In this document: positions 57,501 to 63,314 of the stretch, one piece after another | Position numbering within the stretch: the first letter of the stretch is position 1 | Layout of the letters: the number at the start of each line of letters is the position of its first letter | Source of the DNA: Ganoderma boninense | Lineage: Eukaryota > Basidiomycota > Agaricomycetes > Polyporales > Polyporaceae | NCBI GenBank assembly: GCA_002900995.3 | Contig: PJEW03000022.1 | Span: 1-63,314, forward strand | Direction of reading: 5' to 3' | Length of the DNA: 63,314 nt | Made by a program: the position numbers and the translations under genes | Notes under the pieces: model-generated | Told to the model about the DNA's origin: nothing | Database searches by the model: none | Seen by the model: the letters and a program-made list of their open reading frames with translations, nothing else

Positions 57501-58390
57501 TTACTCTGGGACCCGTGGGCCGTCGGCTCCGTTCACCTCCAGCGGAACCGCTTCCCCAGCGTGCTCCAAGGGGGCGCTAGTGTCGCTAGTGCTGGATTCA
57601 TCCGCGTCGCCTGAAGAGTCCCCACCCGGGGTGCGCGCCCCAACCGTCGAAGACGCGCGCTCGCTTTGGTCGCTTCCGCTAGGACTCTCAACCACGATGC
57701 CGCGTGCGACGACGGACGGAGGGTTCTCGACGAGTACGCGCGGGGGTTCCCCTTCGGCGCGAGCGGCATGGTGGACGGTGCGCTGCCAGTCGCGCCGTAT
57801 CGGAAGCATCTCGCGCGGTGTCACGTAGAGCTCTTCAAGGAGCTGGTAGTCAAGGCGGAAATCGTTGAACGCGGTGCGGGTCCGGAACACCATCTCTTCT
57901 GCGGTCGCCAACCCCTCGCGCGTCATTTCGTTGTGGTACCGGTCGACGAGGACGCGCGCGTGGTGCGCTTGTTCCTTCTCCACAAGAGAGAGCATATAAT
58001 TCACCGCTACCTCGCCCCACCACTGCTCGTTCACCCACGCCTCGTAATGAGTGGTCAAGCGGGTCGCTATGTCGTCCAGTCCGCGGGCGCGTAGGAGCAG
58101 CATGGCGCGTGCGAAGTATACGCCAACGGTGGGATCGTGAAAATCCAGCGCATGCAAATGTTCCTGTCGGCGAGGGTCAGTCGCGCGGAGGACGTCTCAG
58201 GCACCAACATACCAAGGATGCAAAAAAACTCGTACGCCACCTGGTGGTGAAACGGACGCGACTCGTCCGTACACGCCGCCTCAAACGCTTCCCAGTCAGC
58301 GGTCACGGCGCGGAGGGCGTAGGGCCGTAGGGTTTGTTGAGTACTCTGGCGCAGGCGCAAGATCTCCAGCATCGTCGAGAAGTCCGCCAT
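57501..58390 (-). CDS. second antisense gene inside Gypsy element 2, family unknown
   Basis: ATG at 58390 (MADFSTMLEILRLRQSTQ) opens exon 1 to 58205. A 41-nt intron (donor GTGCCT, acceptor CCGACAG) leads in phase to exon 2 from 58163 (EHLHALDFHDPTVGVYFARA), ending at 57501 after an acidic Ser-rich tail. The product is about 280 residues, mainly helical, with RLTTHYEAWVNEQWWGEV and DYQLLEELYVTPREML stretches. I recognise no domain. It runs in tandem upstream of the Zn2Cys6 gene on the same strand with about 225 bp between them, which suggests the pair belongs together. Confidence 0.65.
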
Positions 58391-58525
58391 GGTAGAGGAC
58401 GTCGGGGGCGCGGTACGGTCGCCTTCGCCTTTTATCCCCTGCAGCATCCGCGCCATGTCTGGCGAGTTCCGCCATTGATGGCCGGTCATGAACCGAGGAC
58501 GGTTCAGGTCTCAGTGGGGGGGAGA

Positions 58526-59234
58526 TGTAGAGGTCCACGATCGCCCTGACCTCTATTTTCGCGCCTACACCCACTACTGTCACGCTCCGCCGCGCGCCCC
58601 ATTCCCGCAGTGCCATCCAACCTACGCGACTCCTTCCGGCGGCGAGCTCGCTCCCCGACGTAACTCTCCCGTCCAACACAGGTGTATAGGTGACCGCCAT
58701 GTCGCGGCGGTCCCAGCGCACTAATAGCGGTTGAAGGCAGCTCGGTCGGTGCGGGTACTTTGGCGCGGCGTTTGGTAGAACTCGGCGTGGCGTGGCAGGC
58801 ACGCGGTGGTCGGAAGAGGCGCGGTACTCGATAAGGACGACGGGATTTGGCTTCCAAGCAGCGGGACCATGTGCCCGGTTGGAGCCGAGCCCGGCGAGGC
58901 CTGGTATATGAATAGCAGGTATGGCGATTGGACGAGAGGGAGCGTGGGCGCAGCGACAAGAGGGCGCGACCGCGCGAGGAGTTCCAGTAGCGTAGTTGGC
59001 CGTTTGTTGGACTGTTGAGTAGACGACCCTGTACTTAGTTCGAGCGGAGGTGTGGCGAAACTCAGGTTACGTTCCCCCTCGGTTCAGATTTCGTTCGCCA
59101 GTCTTCGCGTCCGTCGACAGAAGCTTTCGCGTTCAGAAGTCGTCCGCACGCTGTCGCACCAGTAGCAGACCCAGCGTGATACGTTACCTCCGCTACGTTC
59201 CACAAGTCTTTGCGCTCGACCGCTACGCCGCGCA
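58526..59234 (+). repeat. 3' LTR of Gypsy element 2
   Basis: 709 bp, same start and end as the 5' copy, directly preceded by the polypurine tract TCAGTGGGGGGGAGA at 58511-58525. Confidence 0.9.
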
Positions 59235-60523
59235 GTTACCACCGCCCATGCGTGGCTCGTCGCCCGGAGCTTTGTTGAGTGGTTCTCGCTCTTCGCCTCT
59301 CTACCTCCAACTTCCCTCTCCACACTTCTATCCCTCTCTCTGGCTCCGCTGATCGGCGGCACTCTCGAGCTTCCTCGCACCCCTTCGTTTGCGGCCCGTC
59401 CTTTCCCCGCGCTACTCTCCGAGTTGCGCGCAGGTTCCCCGTGAGCATCACAGCGCTTGACCCCCCGAGGAGTCACCACTCGGGAAGTTACCATGCCAGG
59501 CATTCTGGGAGCATCACGAACCGCCAGAGACCTGTAATGCACCTCGTTCAGTCCTCCGACCCCAGCGCATGCCAGACTTGGGTGACAGGGTAATCCAGCG
59601 CGACAGGGCCTGGTCGTAAAACTGAACAGATTTCTTGTCCACCCCAAACCTCTCTACTAGCTCCGGAGCATCCTTCGGATGGAACCAGCCATAGAAAGGG
59701 GCAATGACCTGGAACGATTCACCCTCCTCGTGGTCCTGGTGTGTGGACAAATGCCCAGGATGTTAGTTTAGTCCCGCATGTCTATGACAGGATGGCGTGC
59801 ACCTTATCAAACCAGGTCACGAGCACCATTTTTTTGTGCTGAGCCTCTCGCTGCGATTCGATGTTCGCTACCTCAGCCTGAACACGGTGCGCAGAGTCGG
59901 AGGCGTCAACTCGATCCATGTAGTACTCGGAGCATGAGCGCCGGTATTGACGTGGCCCACCGCGCAGGCGAGCATTTGTAGGAGGGGCAGATGGGGCGGG
60001 GCCGACGGGGTTGGAAGGGATGGGCACATTGGAACCAGGTGGGGGTGCTGATGAACTCGAAGCGGGCCCAGCAGAGCCTAGGTCGACCCGAGGCATAGGT
60101 ACAGGAGCGTTGCTGGGTTGAACTGCGCCAACAACTGCAAAAACTCATGGTCAGATGAGCCATGGCTGCAGCCTGCTAGCCGGGAGTAATCAACGCACCT
60201 TCATACCGGCGGACACCAGTACGATGAGATCCTACTGGGCAAGATTGCAAGCCAGGTAGGACATCCTTCGCATAGCGACAGCATTGAAGACAGAGCCCAA
60301 AAAAACACTCGGCGTTGATGGTGCGAGTCTTGCTTTCGATGGCACAGACCGGGCCAGGACATGTGACCATCGTGGGGTGGGTCGGTGGGCCTTTCGGAAT
60401 GTGCTCGAGCCATTGGAAATACGAGCACCACTCATCCTCACGACGGGGGCGCATCTTGTTTGAGCACTGGAGAAAAAACAGAGGCAGTGGATACATGTTT
60501 GACGAAGAGCTTAGAGCCGAGCC

Positions 60524-60635
60524 TGTCATGAACAGGCATTACGAGCTACATATATAGTACCAGCCAAGTGTCAAGCCAAGCTTGACATTGCATCCTTTTG
60601 GCGTAGCTGGTTCAGCGGCTGGTCTGTTCCTAACA
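60524..60635 (+). repeat. 5' LTR of TRIM
   Basis: 112 bp, TG...CA ends; followed by TAATGTCAAGCTTCC, which resembles the TTAGGTCGAAACTTC that follows the 5' LTR of Gypsy element 1. Confidence 0.85.
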
Positions 60636-60908
60636 TAATGTCAAGCTTCCAGCAGTCGACGGTTCGACTCCCCTTCTGGCAGAATCTTTGTTGTCTAGAT
60701 TTGTCATAGGCTGTGATGTGACTTGGGATGTCACAAGGTCACATGCATGCTTGGCTGTGACAAATAGAGACAAAGAGCAGGATAGGGGTCCTTCCGAACC
60801 AGTCAAAGACTGTCAAGGCTCTGGACCGTCCTGAAGTGGGCGGCTAACCCTTGGGGCCACTAGTATATCTAGTTCCACGTGAGGACACGTGCCTTGGAAG
60901 GGGGGTAA

Positions 60909-61020
60909 TGTCATGAACAGGCATTACGAGCTACATATATAGTACCAGCCAAGTGTCAAGCCAAGCTTGACATTGCGTCCTTTTGGCGTAGCTGGTTCAG
61001 CGGCTGGTCTGTTCCTAACA
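60909..61020 (+). repeat. 3' LTR of TRIM
   Basis: 112 bp, one base different from the 5' copy, preceded by the polypurine tract. Confidence 0.85.
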
Positions 61021-61217
61021 GAGCCTGCGATCACCACTACAGCGTGGAAGAAAGAACGCACCAGTTCGTACCACCAGTCCTTGTGGTCTCGATCGGATTG
61101 GCCAGTGCACAAGATAGGAACACTTATGCGACCATCTTCGCAATGCTCACAGGCTCGTCGGTGTTGCAGTGGGTGGATAGTGGGCGAGCGAGGAAGTTGG
61201 GAAAAACTGCGCGCCAT

Positions 61218-61606
61218 ACAAGTGATCGGTTATGGCTCACAGTGGGTAGAAGGTGGGGAAGGGACAGCACGACGAACAAGTGTAGATGGGATTTTCTGTT
61301 TTATACAGTGCCGCACAGCAATGGAGTGTACCTGTGTGCTATTTGTGCATGTGATGTGCTCACCAAAAAAAAAACTTGCCCATCAATAAACCTACAGATG
61401 GTAATGATAGTCAGCCACCACGTCCGATCGTCTTTGTAGCCAAATGCTCATCTCCACACAAAGATCTTCCTGATGGAATTCCAAGTCATAATCACCTCAT
61501 AATTTTGTACCAAACATTATATCTCAGCAGTGTCAAAGAGCCAATGCGCTACGATAACCCAAGACTATCCTATATGAACTGATTCATTCACGAGGCTACA
61601 TGACGG
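61218..61606. other. upstream flank of GRF-like gene, nothing recognised
   Basis: Short open frames only. Contains a 10-nt A run near 61367. Confidence 0.4.
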
Positions 61607-61871
61607 GTACATGACCAGAACTTTCAGGTGATGTACCCGTGAATCAGGGTGCAGCGATGTAGCCACAGATTCCGGTACATCACCTCAAAGTTCAGGCCAC
61701 GTACCCGTGAATCAGGACGAAGCGATGTAGCCACAGATTCCAGTACATCACCTCAAAGTTCAGGAATCTGTGGCTAAATCAGGGCGAAGCAATGTAGCCA
61801 CAGATTCCGGTACACCACCTGAATTTTCCAGCAAGATGCCCGTAAATCCCGGTGAGGTGATTTACCCACGG
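61607..61871. repeat. 68-bp minisatellite, about 3.9 units
   Basis: Units start GTACATSACC at 61607, 61675, 61743 and 61810; periods are 68, 68 and 67 bp. Each contains GATGTAGCCACAGATTCC. The third unit has lost GTACCCGTGAATC and gained an inverted piece of the next motif (GGAATCTGTGGCTA), making a local palindrome. Confidence 0.85.
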
Positions 61872-63314
61872 ATCGCGGAAAGGTGCCTGACAACGAGGAC
61901 GCAGCATCTTGTGTCCATGCAATCATCAGGAAACCTGCGTTGGCGCTGAGAGCACTGAGGGGCACTGAGGCAGTACCCCCAGTAGCGCTCAGTACTCGCC
62001 CTCTCAGTAGTGGCTGTGCAGCCACCCCTCGAGCGAGGAAACGACGAGGTTGTTGTGCTGTCTTGCTTCCATTTACTCTTTCTCCTGCAAGAAACTTACT
62101 CGGCAGGCTTGGACGAACATACTAGGTACTAATTCTGAAGTCAGTTCTCGCAAATGTCTCACTCAGCGGGTGCACAAGGTCCAGACACCTGTTCACCGGT
62201 CCTCGGGATACACGGCAGATTTGGATAAGCCTGGGGCCATCTTGGTACGTAAATTCTTTCTGGAACGTTGGTATGAGTGTATTTGTACACAATGCATCTG
62301 TTTTTTTTTCGGTGTTTATGTATTGGTTGTTGAGGGAGTCGTGTTCACGTTCCGCATATCCTCGCTGGGCGCCCGTCAGTACCCTCAGCGCCTCAGTTTT
62401 TTGCGGAAGTTCTGATGATCCCAGTTTGACTGTATGAGACGGGCAATTATAATAATGAGGGTGAGCCTAGTCGAAGAACCCACCTGTTTTTGAACATACC
62501 TTGATCCTGACGTAGACGGATGTACCGTCATGGAAAGGTGTTTCATGGGCTTCTGCAGTCACCACAATTCAAGACAAGCCGACTGAGGTTGCTTGCTCAA
62601 AACGTGCATACCGATGCTGACCGGCGATGTATGCTTGTACGTGTTAACTCCCGCCCCTCCCTCCGCCCCTCTGTCAGCTTACCTGCTTTCAACGTGTCTA
62701 CCTGCTTTCAACGTGTCTGTCTTGCTCTGTGGTTGAGTGGATCACGATGGCACCCGAAGCTCCCCATTAACGAGCTTCTCAATTTCAAATTGCTCTCCAC
62801 GTGCGGACCGGCGACCGGCAGCCGACCCGGTCGATGCACCACGGCTGCCATGTTCTCCCTTCCCGTGGTGGACCTATGGACGCGTTTCTGGAGATGGTGA
62901 CCATCGCGCTGCCGTTACAATACAGTCACTGTGAAGAGCAATATCAGCACTGCTGTGACAGATGGAAAATCTCAACGTATACTTAACTTGTCCACGCAAA
63001 CCACCGACAGTTGCGCAACTCTTGACAAAAGCTGCCAGTTGCTTTGACGAATTTGCAGTCAAGTCGCCATCGACTCGCCACAGCTCGCCGCTCAACCAAT
63101 GGCGCCTATGTGGGGCGTTTAGCGCCTTTCCCTATAACCCGGATCATTCCGTGGACCAATCAGGCAGCGTCCCTTCATCCTCGACGGCCACGAGCCCCGG
63201 ATCCAAGCCGTTGAACCACATCGTAGTTAAGAGACAACAGGAACACTTGCATCCCGAGACTTAAAGTAAGTGAACACAATATATACCCATTTGATGTTGA
63301 AATATCTGACGTAT
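61872..63314. other. no recognisable gene to window end
   Basis: Short overlapping frames without domain patterns. A 20-bp tandem duplication ACCTGCTTTCAACGTGTCT lies at about 62682-62720, and a 9-T run near 62290. The last 100 bases contain AATATATA near 63280, which could be a promoter for a gene outside the window. Confidence 0.4.

Larger units (their letters stand above)
37205..59234 (+). mobile_element. degenerate Gypsy-type retrotransposon with nested insertions and antisense genes
   Basis: Two 709-bp LTRs (37205-37913, 58526-59234) enclose a + strand pol, a 100-N assembly gap (38057-38156) where gag and the start of the protease should be, a foldback element (39476-41823) inside RT, a KDZ transposon (43820-54066) inside integrase, and two antisense genes (55022-58390). 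A polypurine tract TCAGTGGGGGGGAGA abuts the 3' LTR. The LTRs differ at roughly nine positions, nearly all transitions, so it is older than Gypsy element 1. No exact target duplication abuts the LTRs: GTTAC follows the 3' LTR, GTTAT lies 5 nt before the 5' LTR. Confidence 0.85.
60524..61020 (-). mobile_element. TRIM (miniature LTR retrotransposon), 497 bp
   Basis: Two 112-bp direct repeats (60524-60635 and 60909-61020) that start TGTCATGAACAGGC and end TTCCTAACA enclose 273 bp of non-coding sequence. The 5-bp duplication GAGCC flanks both sides (60519-60523, 61021-61025). A polypurine tract GGAAGGGGGGTAA directly precedes the repeat at 60909, so the element reads on the plus strand. Only a single base differs between the repeats (CATTGCATCC versus CATTGCGTCC), so it is young. 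Strand given as minus refers to the host gene it sits in; element sense is plus. A B-box-like GGTTCGACTCC lies inside (about 60660). Confidence 0.88.
59235..61217 (-). pseudogene. 5' part of GRF-like zinc-finger gene (TRIM in intron 1)
   Basis: Exon 1 (61217-61062) encodes MARSFSQLPRSPT and the first half of a zinc finger (RACEHCEDGR, DHKDWWYEL). Exon 2 (60466-60199) continues CSNKMRPRREDEWCSYFQWLE, giving the GRF-like pattern that ends in a C-x2-FQW signature, then a CPGPVC, CFFGLCLQCC cysteine array. Exon 3 is 60134-59803 (proline-rich linker and a helical KKMVLVTWFDK), exon 4 starts at 59735 (GESFQVIAPFYGWFHPKDA, VQFYDQALSRWI). In one reading it stops at 59514; I think the gene went on, through an intron ending near 59290 and EPRMGGGN, into the part now at 36515-37204. 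GRF-type fingers bind nucleic acid. Function otherwise unknown. Confidence 0.65.

Noticed and set aside
60598..60680. Possible tRNA gene across the TRIM 5' LTR and interior
   Set aside because: A CCT anticodon-like loop and a B-box are present, but acceptor and T stems do not pair; better seen as TRIM sequence with Pol III-like motifs.
62520..62900. 126-codon open frame
   Set aside because: It contains a 20-bp tandem duplication and has no recognisable domain or splice context.

Overview
The window looks like nuclear DNA from a basidiomycete fungus, probably an agaricomycete of the polypore kind. Genes are GC-rich and carry many 41-110 nt GT-AG introns. Gene families are typical of that group: WD40, MYND finger, F-box-like, KDZ transposases with CxC cysteine clusters, chromodomain Gypsy elements. 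No bacterial gene organisation is seen. The order-level guess is inference; the presence of spliced fungal genes and fungal transposons is directly visible. Layout: 1-1110 is the 3' end of a WD40 gene. 1.1-11.6 kb is a gene-poor stretch with one decayed gene, a decayed terminal-inverted-repeat element, palindromes and a tRNA-like remnant. 11.7-16.7 kb holds a MYND-finger gene, an F-box-like gene and a truncated paralogue of the MYND protein. 17.4-30.3 kb holds a convergent pair: a broken CxC5/CxC6-type KDZ transposase gene (+) and a gene (-) whose first 20 codons copy the histone H3 tail, followed by Cys-rich finger motifs. The second gene is split in its coding exon by a young, nearly intact Gypsy chromovirus (23411-29953, 460-bp LTRs, TSD tcgga). 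30.9-36.1 kb holds an 80-bp tandem repeat, an F-box-like gene and an unrecognised multi-exon gene. 36.5-61.2 kb is one host gene with a GRF-like zinc finger (-) that appears split by a degenerate Gypsy element (37205-59234). That element was in turn invaded by a 2.35-kb foldback element (39476-41823) and a complete 10.25-kb KDZ DNA transposon (43820-54066). 61.6-63.3 kb has a 68-bp minisatellite and no recognisable gene. How the parts work together: the KDZ transposon is the best candidate for an active system. It has about 0.7-0.8-kb minisatellite-like terminal inverted repeats built on ATTGTTA motifs, an exact 9-bp target duplication, an intact 9-exon transposase (1,111 aa) and a divergent intact 6-exon cargo gene (924 aa) with a homeodomain-like WF-NRR motif. 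The foldback element shares ACCTG ends and a 9-bp duplication and may be a non-autonomous partner. The second, broken KDZ gene is likewise paired with an accessory gene, here the one with the H3-tail mimic. So two different KDZ genes each lie beside an accessory gene that looks able to engage DNA or chromatin. The degenerate Gypsy carries two spliced antisense genes, one with a Zn2Cys6 cluster, bracketed by a duplicated polypurine tract. A 497-bp LTR miniature element (TRIM) with 5-bp TSDs sits in an intron of the GRF-like gene and shares LTR ends with the young Gypsy. Nesting order by direct observation: the host genes came first, the Gypsy elements landed in them, and the foldback and KDZ elements landed in the older Gypsy.
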